NCBI GenBank assembly: GCA_002722565.1
Contig: PBMG01000007.1
Span: 44,423 to 108,422, forward strand
Source: Acidimicrobiaceae bacterium
GTDB taxonomy: Bacteria > Actinomycetota > Acidimicrobiia > Acidimicrobiales > Poriferisodalaceae
Reading direction: 5' to 3'
Length of the DNA: 64,000 bases
Shown here: one piece after another, positions 8,156-17,172 of the stretch
Layout: each line of letters begins with the position of its first letter
Position numbering within the stretch: position 1 is the stretch's first letter
Position numbers and translations under genes: made by a program
The notes under the pieces: generated by a model
The model's input: the letters and a program-made list of their open reading frames with translations, nothing else
Database searches by the model: none
Told to the model about the DNA's origin: nothing

Positions 8156-9182
8156 TGAGGGAACTTCACTCGACTTGTTGGGTTGGGGTCGACAAGGTCT
8201 CGCATACCCCGAGTTAAGAGAAAATGAGGGGATCGGAAGGGTGGTGGTTGAACACCGAGGTGCTTATGAGTTGATGGGCCCTTCTGGGTTGCATGAAGCC
8301 ATATTGGCGACCTCATCGCGAGAACAAGCCGACGATCCAAGTGACTATCCGGCAGTTGGTGACTGGGTAATCCATACATTGGATCCAATCGACAATCGAA
8401 GACTGGGAATTATCAAAGTCTTGCCGAGGCGTTCGCGGGTGCTGAGACGAGCATCAGGAACTGCTCCGGTTCCCCAAGTAGTTGGATCAAATATCGATGT
8501 TTTAGGAATAGTTGTATCCACTGACCAGGAAATCGATGAGCATTTGATCGAGCGGTACTTGGTTACTGCTGAAGGGGGTGGGGTGTCTCCAGTGATCATT
8601 ATTAACAAGAGTGATTTAGGTGGTGGCGCGGAGATCCAAGAACTACTCATAAGACGAGGTATTCAATGCCCTATCTTTCTGACCAGCGCACATAGTGACG
8701 AAGAGTTGGGTGAGGTAGCCAAGTTATTAAGTGGTGGCGCGACGCTCGCGTTAACGGGAGCATCTGGTGTAGGTAAATCAACATTGGTGAACCAACTCGT
8801 AGGTGATCCGGTGTTAGCCACAGGGTCCGTAGACAGCGAAGGTGCTGGGCGCCACACAACAGTGCGGCGAGAGTTACTCATTGCTACTCCTGGTGTGGTG
8901 ATTGATACCCCGGGTTTACGAGAAGTTCAGATATGGGACGAAGGTGGCTTGGAGGCTGTGTTCAACGAAATCGCTGAAGCTGCCCTAGATTGCAAATTTG
9001 CGGATTGCAGCCATAGAGACGAACCAGGTTGTGCGGTAACAGCATCGTGTGCTGACCAGCGAATAAGTTCAGACCGACTTGTTTCGTATCTAGCCTTATG
9101 TCGCGAGTTGCAGGAACTTAGCGATGAGTTAGAGGAGTACCAGAGATCTCAACGCCGACGGCGAGATTCTCGGTCTACTTAG
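8148..9182 (+). CDS. rsgA: Ribosome small subunit-dependent GTPase RsgA
   Basis: About 344 residues of a circularly permuted GTPase that helps 30S subunit maturation. An N-terminal OB-type part (PAVGDWVIH) precedes NKSD (G4), then GASGVGKSTLVNQL (G1), the GRHTTVR switch, and DTPG (G3), and finally a zinc-binding segment CKFADCSHRDEPGCAV. ATG 8148 is chosen; it overlaps the upstream gene by 8 bases, while an in-frame ATG at 8085 would overlap it by 71. It converges on and overlaps by 4 bases with the crotonase gene on the other strand. Confidence 0.9.
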   Translation: MSSEGTSLDLLGWGRQGLAYPELRENEGIGRVVVEHRGAYELMGPSGLHEAILATSSREQADDPSDYPAVGDWVIHTLDPIDNRRLGIIKVLPRRSRVLRRASGTAPVPQVVGSNIDVLGIVVSTDQEIDEHLIERYLVTAEGGGVSPVIIINKSDLGGGAEIQELLIRRGIQCPIFLTSAHSDEELGEVAKLLSGGATLALTGASGVGKSTLVNQLVGDPVLATGSVDSEGAGRHTTVRRELLIATPGVVIDTPGLREVQIWDEGGLEAVFNEIAEAALDCKFADCSHRDEPGCAVTASCADQRISSDRLVSYLALCRELQELSDELEEYQRSQRRRRDSRST

Positions 9183-9985
9183 CGGCCCTTGAATTGAGGT
9201 TCACGTTTGGCCATGAATGCTTCGACGCCCTCTCGGTAGTCGAAGCTGTCGAAACAGGCGTCTACAAGTTGATTAATTTCATCAAAGTTTCTGTCCGACT
9301 CCGGCTTCGTCCACTCGTCAGTAGCTGCCTTTGCAGCACGAATAGTTAATGGTGCGTTCCTACAGATCTTTTGAAGCCAGTCGTTAGTTATTGCTTCGAG
9401 TTCAAGCTTTGGTACAACTCGATTGACTAAGCCAATAGAGAGAGCTTCTTCGGCGCTGAATCGGTCCGCTAGAAATAAGATTCTTTTTGTTGCTGAAGGT
9501 CCGATTAGTTGAACTAGTCGTCCGAGTCCCGCGGACCGGTAACCAAGCCCTAGGCGAGCAGCAGGGATCGTAAACTTCGCATCATCAGAGACGACACGTA
9601 AATCAGCGGTGAGAGCCACGGCAAGCCCACCACCAATGCAGTAACCATGAATCATGGCGACCAATGGCTTAGGCATGGTTGCTAGAGCTGTGTATGCCTG
9701 ATCGGAAACATCGTCATACTTCTGATTCTCAGAACTATCAGTTCGTTTGTCAGAGAATTCGCTGATATCAGCGCCAGCGGCAAAGGCCTTTTCACCTTCG
9801 CCGCGCAGAAGTACAACACGAATTTCTTCGTCATTGGCCAGGTCGTTGGCTGCTTCGAGCAATCCGTGCCACATGTCTGTACTTATTGCGTTATGACGCT
9901 CTGGGTGGTCGAGAACAATGGAACCGACATGGCCGTCTCGTCGAATATGCACAACTCCGCTCACTGATAGAACGCTACACGGCAT
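9179..9985 (-). CDS. Enoyl-CoA hydratase/isomerase (crotonase) family protein
   Basis: A 268-residue crotonase. Family motifs are GSIVLDHPERHNAIS near the N-terminus, KAFAAGADISEF (oxyanion hole and CoA binding), and IHGYCIGGGLAVALTADLR with the second oxyanion-hole glycine. Substrate is not determined; hydration of enoyl-CoA in fatty-acid or amino-acid breakdown is the general role. It stands alone on the minus strand between rsgA and a divergent DUF3048 gene. Confidence 0.85.
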   Translation of the reverse strand: MPCSVLSVSGVVHIRRDGHVGSIVLDHPERHNAISTDMWHGLLEAANDLANDEEIRVVLLRGEGEKAFAAGADISEFSDKRTDSSENQKYDDVSDQAYTALATMPKPLVAMIHGYCIGGGLAVALTADLRVVSDDAKFTIPAARLGLGYRSAGLGRLVQLIGPSATKRILFLADRFSAEEALSIGLVNRVVPKLELEAITNDWLQKICRNAPLTIRAAKAATDEWTKPESDRNFDEINQLVDACFDSFDYREGVEAFMAKREPQFKGR

Positions 9986-10019
9986 TCAGCGCTGTCGATA
10001 GGTGGCTATTCTCGGCTCG

Positions 10020-11120
10020 ATGTATAGATGCGCAAGACGATGCTCATTACTCCTGCTTGTAGCGGTGATCTCTGCTGGCTGCGCCGGAACCCCACCCAGT
10101 TCTCGGCTGTCGTCATCGTCGACATCAACTGTAGAAATCGCTGCTCTGGGACAATCCACGGAAGACATAACTGACGTTTCAGGTGGGGATCGCAGTGGAG
10201 ATACCGCTGTCACAACTGCAAGTGAAGCCGTAGAGCTCGATAGATGGCCTCTGACAGGAGTTCAAGATGAAGGGATCGGTACTTGGCCGGTGCTCATAGC
10301 AAAGATCGATAACCATGACCGGGCGAGGCCTCAGGCTGGGATCAATTCGGCAGACGTGGTGTTCGAGGAGATTGTTGAAGGTGGTCTCACCCGTTTTGCT
10401 GCTCTGTTTCACTCACAACAAACAGACCTTCTTGGGCCGATACGTTCTGTTAGAACGAGTGATTTTGATTTGTTACGTAACTTGAACAGGCCGTTGTTTG
10501 CGAACTCGGGTGGAAACGAAGCGGTGCTCCGTCTGTTGCAAGAGATCGAGTATGTAGACGTCAGTTCTAACGCCGCCATTGATGCTTATGAACGAATAGA
10601 AGAGAGACCCTCACCTCACAATCTCTTCAGCGATACAGAATCTTTGCGCACTGTTGGAACTAGTCGTGGGGAGGGGGGGTCTCCGCCAATGATGTTCGTC
10701 CGTGAAGGCGTCGATCCAGTAGTTGCACCTCCTAACCCCATTAGCGGACTTGATATTGACTACGGATCCACTTTTGTGGAGTACAGATGGGATCAAGACA
10801 ACAAGAAATGGGTTCGAAGCCAGAATGGAACACCACACCTTGATAGCGACGGTGTCGTTGTGGCTCCCGACGTAATCATCGTTCAAGTGGTTTCATACGG
10901 GCGTAGTAGAGCAGATGGAAGATCACCCGAGGCTGTGCTGCTAGGCGAAGGTAAAGCGCTTGTGTTCTTCAATGGGAATGTCATCGAAGGTTTTTGGAAA
11001 CGATCTGAAGCTAATGAGGTGACTGAATATTTTGATCGTGATGGACAAACGATTGCTATGCCCTCTGGCAGCGTTTGGATTGCCTTACCCCGAGTTGGTC
11101 AGGTCGAAATTATTGAATGA
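10020..11120 (+). CDS. DUF3048 (YerB-like) domain lipoprotein
   Basis: About 366 residues. An N-terminal lipoprotein signal (RCSLLLLVAVISAGC) is followed by a Ser/Thr-rich linker, then a DUF3048 domain recognised by PVLIAKIDNHDRARPQAGIN, DVVFEEIVEGGLTRFAALFH and LLGPIRSVRTSDFDLL, and a C-terminal part ending WIALPRVGQVEII. The family is surface-anchored and of unknown function. ATG 10020 is preferred over GTG 10002 because a -10-like TATTCT sits at 10007-10012, exactly 7 bases before it, which suggests a leaderless transcript. Confidence 0.85.
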   Translation: MYRCARRCSLLLLVAVISAGCAGTPPSSRLSSSSTSTVEIAALGQSTEDITDVSGGDRSGDTAVTTASEAVELDRWPLTGVQDEGIGTWPVLIAKIDNHDRARPQAGINSADVVFEEIVEGGLTRFAALFHSQQTDLLGPIRSVRTSDFDLLRNLNRPLFANSGGNEAVLRLLQEIEYVDVSSNAAIDAYERIEERPSPHNLFSDTESLRTVGTSRGEGGSPPMMFVREGVDPVVAPPNPISGLDIDYGSTFVEYRWDQDNKKWVRSQNGTPHLDSDGVVVAPDVIIVQVVSYGRSRADGRSPEAVLLGEGKALVFFNGNVIEGFWKRSEANEVTEYFDRDGQTIAMPSGSVWIALPRVGQVEIIE

Positions 11121-11134
11121 TGTGCCGCCAACTG

Positions 11135-11923
11135 TCACGACTGGTTACTAGGCGGCACCCAATTAGCATCGCGACGTTCCCTAAAAGCTCCGATTCCTTC
11201 TTCGGCCTCAGGGCTTTGAAATAGTGACTGGCTTAACTCGGCCGTCCACTCCCAGGCTTCGCTCCTTTTCATTTGAGGAACCTTAGAAATGAGTTGTTTA
11301 GATGCGGCGAGAGCCTTGGGTCCACCGCGCACAACTTTGTCGAGTGTTTCGCTGACCTCTTGGTCTAGTAAGTCCCTTGGAACTGAGCGGTTGATTAGAC
11401 CCACTTCAGCTGCATAAGAAGCCGGGATTCGTTCACCATTAAGGAATAGCTCACTGGCATCGGCTCGACGGAGCTTAGGGAGACAGACCACGGATATCAC
11501 TGCTGGAGCCACTCCGATTCGAACCTCAGTAAAGCCGACGATTATGTCGTCCGCGGCGATTGAAATGTCGAATGCAGCAGCTAGACCGACCCCGCCGCCT
11601 GTGCAGTGTCCAGCGATTCGTCCCAAAACTGGTTTTGGGGACTCAATGATGTCGTCAAGAATCTGAACGAAGCTGTGGCGAGCAGTGGGTTGGGTGACTC
11701 CAGGTTGGTTGGCTTTGAGATCAGCTCCTGCACAGAAGGTGTTTCCGTTGTTGGTGAAAAGAATGACCCTTACTTCAGGGTCAACTTGAGCGGCTGCCAG
11801 CTGATCTCCAACTGAGTTAACCATCTCAACACTTAGAGCGTTTTTGTTCTCTGGACGGTTCAGGGTGATGGTCGCTACCCCTTGATTTACTTCGTAGAGA
11901 GATGCTTCGTCTGAATTTGTCAC
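11135..11923 (-). CDS. Enoyl-CoA hydratase/isomerase (crotonase) family protein
   Basis: A 262-residue crotonase with VATITLNRPENKNALS, NTFCAGADLKANQ, and IAGHCTGGGVGLAAAFDI, covering CoA-binding and oxyanion-hole positions; the product resembles enoyl-CoA hydratases of branched-chain or unknown acyl-CoA breakdown. The reading frame is open 600 bases further upstream, but that part runs antisense through the mscS-like gene and has no family similarity. GTG 11923 is taken as start because TAGGCT lies on the minus strand at 11931-11936, 7 bases before it. Confidence 0.85.
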   Translation of the reverse strand: MTNSDEASLYEVNQGVATITLNRPENKNALSVEMVNSVGDQLAAAQVDPEVRVILFTNNGNTFCAGADLKANQPGVTQPTARHSFVQILDDIIESPKPVLGRIAGHCTGGGVGLAAAFDISIAADDIIVGFTEVRIGVAPAVISVVCLPKLRRADASELFLNGERIPASYAAEVGLINRSVPRDLLDQEVSETLDKVVRGGPKALAASKQLISKVPQMKRSEAWEWTAELSQSLFQSPEAEEGIGAFRERRDANWVPPSNQS

Positions 11924-12002
11924 AACTTTGAGCCTAGTGAGTGCACAGGTCTTAGTTATAGGTGAATCTAAGCTGGTGGTTGTGACTAATACTTTTTCTT
12001 CG

Positions 12003-13088
12003 ATGGCCGCGACATTGAACGAAGCTTGTGGAGCGGACCCAGATTGGTTGTGTCGGAAAGTTTTCGAATGGACCGACAATTCTGACTTAGCGGGTGTAGC
12101 GACATGGTTAGTAGACCGACCGGTCAAAGTCGTTGTTATCGCCCTGCTGGCATTGGTTATTCGTCGAGTTGTGCATCGGGCAATTGATGGGCTGATCGAC
12201 CGCCTTATGTCCGAACGGTCTTCGGATGAACGCGACGCCGTAGCAGCAGCTGAGGCGGCGACAGGGACCTTGCGTCGAGAATTACTCACTGAGAAGTTAG
12301 CTTCGTTACGCGAAAGAACTGAGAGGGCTCGACAAAGAGCGAAGACTCTCGGTGTCTTGTTCAAGAGCATTGCTTCAGCGGTAATTGGAGTAGTGACCAT
12401 CATGATGTTGCTTGGGGAATTCGATATCAATCTTGGACCATTGATCGCCGGAGCCGGCATTGTGGGTGTGGCGATCGGCTTTGGCTCCCAAGCACTCGTT
12501 GGAGATTTGCTAAGTGGCATTTTTATGCTTATTGAAGATCAATATGGCGTAGGCGATGTAATTGATGCCGGTGATGCAACTGGCACTGTGGAGTCAGTTG
12601 GCCTGAGGACCACTCGGATTCGCGATGTGCGCGGGACTTTGTGGCACATCCCGAATGGCGAGATTCGGCGGGTCGGGAATATGTCACAAGTGTGGGCCCG
12701 GGCGATTCTTGATATCGACGTCGCCTATGACACTGATCTTGATTTAGCGATGGAGACAATCAAGGGAGTAGCAGATCAGCTATGGGAAGAGCAGCTTGAA
12801 GAAGCGACCATTGTCGAGGAACCGGTGATCTCCGGAGTCCAGAATTTTGGTGCCGACGCTGTCACCATCCGCCTATCGGTTAGAACTGAACCTGCAGAAC
12901 AGTGGAGCACTGGCCGGGTCTTAAGAAAGCGGATTAAAGAAGCTTTTGATGAAGCAGGTATCGAAATCCCGTTCCCGCAACGAACTGTGTGGCTGAGGAG
13001 CGAAGCCGATCAAAAAGACCCGGTTAAGAAGGCTGGTCCTGGATTCCAGACTGGTTCTAGAGGCGGCGGAACCGATGACTCAGAATAA
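12003..13088 (+). CDS. MscS-family small-conductance mechanosensitive channel
   Basis: About 361 residues. Hydrophobic helices near residues 40-60 and 125-150 lead into the pore helix region AGAGIVGVAIGFGSQALVGDLLSGIFML, the most conserved part of MscS channels, followed by the beta domain (DVIDAGDATGTVESVGLRTTRIRDVRG, WHIPNGEIRRVGN) and a C-terminal alpha/beta domain. It probably releases solutes on hypo-osmotic shock. A Lys/Arg-rich helical stretch (about 80-110) precedes the last membrane helix. ATG 12003 is preferred over TTG 11928 because TACTTT at 11990-11995 lies 7 bases upstream. Confidence 0.9.
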   Translation: MAATLNEACGADPDWLCRKVFEWTDNSDLAGVATWLVDRPVKVVVIALLALVIRRVVHRAIDGLIDRLMSERSSDERDAVAAAEAATGTLRRELLTEKLASLRERTERARQRAKTLGVLFKSIASAVIGVVTIMMLLGEFDINLGPLIAGAGIVGVAIGFGSQALVGDLLSGIFMLIEDQYGVGDVIDAGDATGTVESVGLRTTRIRDVRGTLWHIPNGEIRRVGNMSQVWARAILDIDVAYDTDLDLAMETIKGVADQLWEEQLEEATIVEEPVISGVQNFGADAVTIRLSVRTEPAEQWSTGRVLRKRIKEAFDEAGIEIPFPQRTVWLRSEADQKDPVKKAGPGFQTGSRGGGTDDSE

Positions 13089-13099
13089 GCAGAAACTGT

Positions 13100-14383
13100 C
13101 TAGTCGATGACAAGAACCTGAGTTCCCACTCCAGCCCAGGCGAACAGTTGTGATGCTTGATCGTCTCGGAGGCGCACGCACCCCTCTGAGCGGTAGGTGC
13201 CTAGCTGTGCTTCTGATTGCATAGCTTCACCAAAGCCGTCAATAGGGATGTTGTGGAAGCCAATTGCTAGTTCCACCCCCCATGCAAATCGGACCATATA
13301 TTCCATTCGTATGTCATCGTGCCCGGCGTTCGTGTGTCGGGATTTTGAAAAAACTTGGTAGCTACCGGGTCCGGGCTTGTCAGCTCTCCCGCTTACAAAG
13401 AAGTTGCCGCTGATAGACCCGTCCTCTTCCACTAGCCAGACTCGATGTCGCTCATGCGAGAAAATTATCCGACGTCCCGACCCGGAACCTTCAGGCACGC
13501 CGGGCGGTATCGAGGTCATCATCCAGTAGCCATCACCATCTCCGTTGACTGTAAACGTCTTGATGGGCGCGAGTTCGTGAGCAACCATCTGTCCAAAGTG
13601 TCGTGCGGTCCCGAACGTGAATACCTTTCCCCTTTGGCTCAGTAACCAGTATCCCTTGCCATCGGCAGTTTGTTCCGCTGCGACGATCAAGCTGCTCGAC
13701 ACTCCGTTGTTGGCTAGAGATCCACGAGAACGAGCTGCGCCTCGCGGGTAGATAGCACCATCAGCGGCAACCAAAAGGTAACCGTCTCCGTCTGGAGTGG
13801 AAAGCAGATCGATTACCGGCCGGTACAGCGAACGATCAGCTAGGCCTCCCAGGAATTGCGCTTTGCCGAAAGCGAAAACGCCGCCATCGGCGGCAGTTAG
13901 CCAGTACCCGTCTCCAGATGCATGAGGTTCAAGATCAACTACGGGAGCTTGCAGATCAAGGTGAGTGAGAGACCCTCTCCATAACGCAGACCCGAATGCG
14001 TATACAGCGCCGTTAGCGGATACCAGCCAGTATCCGTGTCCATCTGGTGTGGGAGCTAAGTCCACTACTGGGGCTCCTAAAGAAATTGAGCTCAAGTCAC
14101 CACGATGAACAGCATCGCCGAAAGCGTGAACCTTTCCCTCGGTCGTCGTAATCAAATAACCAGCCCCCGTTTCAGAAGACGCTACGGCAGCAAGGTCGAA
14201 CAGTCCTTCTTTGGATAGATCACCAAAATGTTTCGCGTCGCCGAAGGCGTGAATCTCTCCACTTTCGTCCGAATCCGCAACTCGATAAACCCCTGGCTCA
14301 AGCCAGTCAGCAGCCCGAGCGCTGTCAGATATGCAGCAAAGGACTCCGATGAGAAGGACGGCTGAAAAAAAAGAGCGAGTCAT
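13100..14383 (-). CDS. Secreted L,D-transpeptidase (YkuD) with N-terminal propeller-like repeats
   Basis: A 427-residue exported protein. A signal peptide (residues 1-24, ending ARA) is followed by six repeats of about 42 residues (roughly 33-290), each of the form YWL...DG.V.AFG.A...G.L, with a closing YWMMTS strand, as expected for a beta-propeller. The C-terminal 120 residues are a YkuD domain: GFHNIP supplies the His and YRSEGCVRLRDD the catalytic Cys. The usual His before GC is Glu here. It likely cross-links peptidoglycan or anchors proteins to it. It lies 48 bases downstream of valS on the same strand. Confidence 0.88.
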   Translation of the reverse strand: MTRSFFSAVLLIGVLCCISDSARAADWLEPGVYRVADSDESGEIHAFGDAKHFGDLSKEGLFDLAAVASSETGAGYLITTTEGKVHAFGDAVHRGDLSSISLGAPVVDLAPTPDGHGYWLVSANGAVYAFGSALWRGSLTHLDLQAPVVDLEPHASGDGYWLTAADGGVFAFGKAQFLGGLADRSLYRPVIDLLSTPDGDGYLLVAADGAIYPRGAARSRGSLANNGVSSSLIVAAEQTADGKGYWLLSQRGKVFTFGTARHFGQMVAHELAPIKTFTVNGDGDGYWMMTSIPPGVPEGSGSGRRIIFSHERHRVWLVEEDGSISGNFFVSGRADKPGPGSYQVFSKSRHTNAGHDDIRMEYMVRFAWGVELAIGFHNIPIDGFGEAMQSEAQLGTYRSEGCVRLRDDQASQLFAWAGVGTQVLVID

Positions 14384-14431
14384 TGGTGGCGGGTTCGGCG
14401 AATCATGTGTCTTGTCGTTAACTGAGGTGAA

Positions 14432-17014
14432 CTACTCCTCTTGTGCGAGAGTTACCTCAACACTAGGCGGAGCTCCCTGTTGTTCTACTAGCTCGAGAGC
14501 GTCAATGTTGCCTGCCTCAATCAGGTCGTTGCGGGCTAAGCCGACTTGTCTGATGCGTTCATTCGACGCGGAAACGACAACTGTGGCGGCCTTCACTTTC
14601 AGACTTCGTTTTGCCTCGGTTTTAGCTCTTCGAACTTCGGAGAGTGTTTCTGAAGCTGCATCCAGAATCCCGATGTCTATCCCTTTTTCTAGCTCATCGC
14701 TTAGCTCATCTGGTGTAGGCCAGGGCGCGGAATGAATTGAATCTTGGTGCGACCAAGACCAGACCTCTGCCGTTACGAATGGAAGGAACGGGGCGAAGAG
14801 GCGAAGTAGCGTTTCTAGTGTGATTTTTAGGGTGACGTGGGCTGACTGTGCCTCTTGGGCGCCTTGGCTTCCGTAGGCGCGGGCCTTGACCAGCTCAACG
14901 TAATCGTCGGTGAAACTCCAAAAGAACTGTTCAGTCCTTTCGAGAGCTCTGGCGTAGTCAAATTCGTCGAACGCGAGTGTCGTTGTCTCGATGAGATTTA
15001 AGAGCTTGGATAGGAGAGCCTGATCTAAAGGGTTAGAAACTGAACCCGAGTCTGCTTTGGAGTCGCTGGCGAGTGTCAAAGTGAACTTAGAAGCGTTCAA
15101 GATTTTTATTGCTAAACGACGGCCGATCTTCATCTGGCCCTCATCGAAAGCCGTGTCGGTCCCTGGCCTTCCGTTGGCAGCCCAGTATCTAACTGCATCC
15201 GAGCCGTATTGATCTAAAAGTCCTTTGGGAGTGACGACATTTCCTTTTGACTTGGACATTTTTTTCCGGTCTGGATCCAAAATCCAGCCTGAAAGGGCGC
15301 AGTTACGCCAGGGTGCTGTGTCCTCTTCTAAATGGGAACGAACGGCTGTCGAAAACAGCCAAGTCCTAATGATGTCGTGACCTTGGGGTCGCATGTCCAT
15401 GGGATAGGTGCGAGAGAACAGGTCGTCATCTTCCTCCCAGCCGCAGGCGATTTGTGGAGTTAACGATGACGTGGCCCATGTGTCCATGATGTCGACTTCA
15501 CCTACAAAGCCTCCTGGCTGATTTCTTTGAGTCTCATCGAACCCTGAAGGCACATGCGATGCTGGGTCCACCGGGAGCTCATTCTCATCTGGGACTATGC
15601 GTTCTTCCCATAGGACTTCGCCCTGTTCGTCGATTTTGTACCAGAGTGGGATAGGTACTCCGAAAAACCGCTGTCGGCTGATAAGCCAATCACCGTTTAG
15701 TCCTTCGATCCAATTGCTGTAACGACCCTGCATGTATGGCGGATGCCACTTCATTTCGTCACCGCGAGCTATTAAGGCTTTGTTTAGATCGGCGTCTCTA
15801 CCGCCGTTTCTGATGTACCACTGGCGGCTCGTTACGATTTCTAGTGGTCGGTCACCTTTTTCGAAGAACTTTACGGCATGGTTAATAGGCCTTGGTTCGC
15901 CGACCATTTCTCCTGCCTCTTGAAGTAACTGCACTATCTCTTTCTTTGCTGAGAAAATAGTTTTCCCTGCCATCAGCTTGAATGCTTCCAGTCCCTTTTC
16001 TGAACTAATGGCCTCAGGTGCGTTAGGTGTAATACGTCCAGAGCGGTCAATGATTGCGCGGACCGGAAGTTCTAATTCCCTCCACCAAGTGACATCGGTC
16101 GTGTCACCAAAGGTGCAGACCATTGCGATCCCCGTTCCCTTTTCTGGGTCAGCTAATTCATGGCCAAGGATTGGGACTTCAACGTCGAAGATAGGTGTGA
16201 TCACCGTTGTACCGAGCAGATCTTGGTATCGCTTGTCGTCGGGGTGCGCGACCAAAGCAACACAGGCAGGCAACAGTTCAGGTCTGGTGGTGTCAATAAT
16301 GATTTCGCCCTCATCTATTGAACTGTGAAACTTCAGTTGGTGATAAGCGCTTGGTTGTTCACGGTCTTCTAACTCTGCCTGAGCAACTGCTGTTCTGAAC
16401 GTCACATCCCACAATGACGGAGCTTCAGTCTGATATGCCTCGCCTCGCTCAAGGTTCCTAAGAAATGCTTTCTGGGCGACGCGCTGGCAATGTTCGTCGA
16501 TCGTGGCGTAGGTCATCGACCAATCGACACTCAGACCTAGTTGTCGCCACAAGTCTTCAAACGCTTGTTCATCTGCAGCTGTCAGGATGTGACATAGCTC
16601 AACGAAGTTCCGTCTTGAGACGTTGACGTCGCCGCGCTTCTTTATCGCTTTCTCGTCGCCAGCGTCTACTGGTGTTGCAAAGTCGGGGTCATAAGGAAGA
16701 GTTGGGTCACAGCGGACCCCAAAATAATTCTGGACTCTTCTTTCGGTAGGAAGTCCGTTATCATCCCATCCCATTGGATAGAACACTTCGGTGCCGCTCA
16801 TGCGTTGATACCGAGCAATAGTGTCTGTATGCGTATAACTGAATACATGGCCAACGTGTAGTGACCCACTGACCGTCGGTGGAGGTGTGTCGATACTGAA
16901 GATTTCGTCTCGGTTCTTAGTTCTATCGAACTGGTATATGCCGTCCTGTTCCCATATTTCGTTCCATTTGGACTCAAGACCTTCGATAGTTGGTTTGTCG
17001 GGAACCCTCGTCAT
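14432..17014 (-). CDS. valS: Valyl-tRNA synthetase, archaeal/rickettsial type (type 2)
   Basis: An 860-residue class I synthetase charging tRNA-Val. The HIGH motif lies in TPPPTVSGSLHVGHVFSYTH, followed by MGWDDNGLPTERRVQ, the wording seen in archaeal and Rickettsia ValS rather than the DHAGIATQ form of other bacteria. The KMSKS motif is KKMSKSKGN, with the anticodon-binding domain after it. ATG 17014 is chosen over ATG 17083 because the family starts there and a full promoter (TTGGGT-17-TACCGT) ends 7 bases upstream. It is divergent from the GGDEF-like gene. Confidence 0.93.
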   Translation of the reverse strand: MTRVPDKPTIEGLESKWNEIWEQDGIYQFDRTKNRDEIFSIDTPPPTVSGSLHVGHVFSYTHTDTIARYQRMSGTEVFYPMGWDDNGLPTERRVQNYFGVRCDPTLPYDPDFATPVDAGDEKAIKKRGDVNVSRRNFVELCHILTAADEQAFEDLWRQLGLSVDWSMTYATIDEHCQRVAQKAFLRNLERGEAYQTEAPSLWDVTFRTAVAQAELEDREQPSAYHQLKFHSSIDEGEIIIDTTRPELLPACVALVAHPDDKRYQDLLGTTVITPIFDVEVPILGHELADPEKGTGIAMVCTFGDTTDVTWWRELELPVRAIIDRSGRITPNAPEAISSEKGLEAFKLMAGKTIFSAKKEIVQLLQEAGEMVGEPRPINHAVKFFEKGDRPLEIVTSRQWYIRNGGRDADLNKALIARGDEMKWHPPYMQGRYSNWIEGLNGDWLISRQRFFGVPIPLWYKIDEQGEVLWEERIVPDENELPVDPASHVPSGFDETQRNQPGGFVGEVDIMDTWATSSLTPQIACGWEEDDDLFSRTYPMDMRPQGHDIIRTWLFSTAVRSHLEEDTAPWRNCALSGWILDPDRKKMSKSKGNVVTPKGLLDQYGSDAVRYWAANGRPGTDTAFDEGQMKIGRRLAIKILNASKFTLTLASDSKADSGSVSNPLDQALLSKLLNLIETTTLAFDEFDYARALERTEQFFWSFTDDYVELVKARAYGSQGAQEAQSAHVTLKITLETLLRLFAPFLPFVTAEVWSWSHQDSIHSAPWPTPDELSDELEKGIDIGILDAASETLSEVRRAKTEAKRSLKVKAATVVVSASNERIRQVGLARNDLIEAGNIDALELVEQQGAPPSVEVTLAQEE

Positions 17015-17021
17015 GATGTGA

Positions 17022-17050
17022 ACGGTATCTGGAGCATCCTTGTCACCCAA
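17022..17050 (-). promoter_or_regulatory. Promoter of valS (leaderless)
   Basis: On the minus strand TTGGGT (17050-17045), a 17-base spacer and TACCGT (17027-17022) are followed after 7 bases by ATG 17014. The geometry places the transcription start at or next to the start codon. There is no Shine-Dalgarno sequence. Read by eye; no transcript data. Confidence 0.5.
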
Positions 17051-17117
17051 GGCATATAGCCCATATCGGCTGAAATGATCCAATGAAGCCCGCAGCGAAT
17101 AGCTGAAAAAAGTTGTG

Positions 17118-17145
17118 TTGAAATACCGCGCTGTGGAGGTAGCTA
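17118..17145 (+). promoter_or_regulatory. Possible promoter of the GGDEF-like gene
   Basis: TTGAAA (17118-17123), a 16-base spacer and TAGCTA (17140-17145) lie upstream of the TTG start at 17173 in the divergent region with valS. The -10 is a weak match. Confidence 0.3.
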
Positions 17146-17172
17146 TCCGTACTCTGGCTTCACATCACCACT

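Noticed and set aside
11924-12520. N-terminal extension of the crotonase gene to 461 residues
   Set aside because: The added part is antisense to the conserved MscS coding region and is low-complexity Ser/Thr/Arg sequence.
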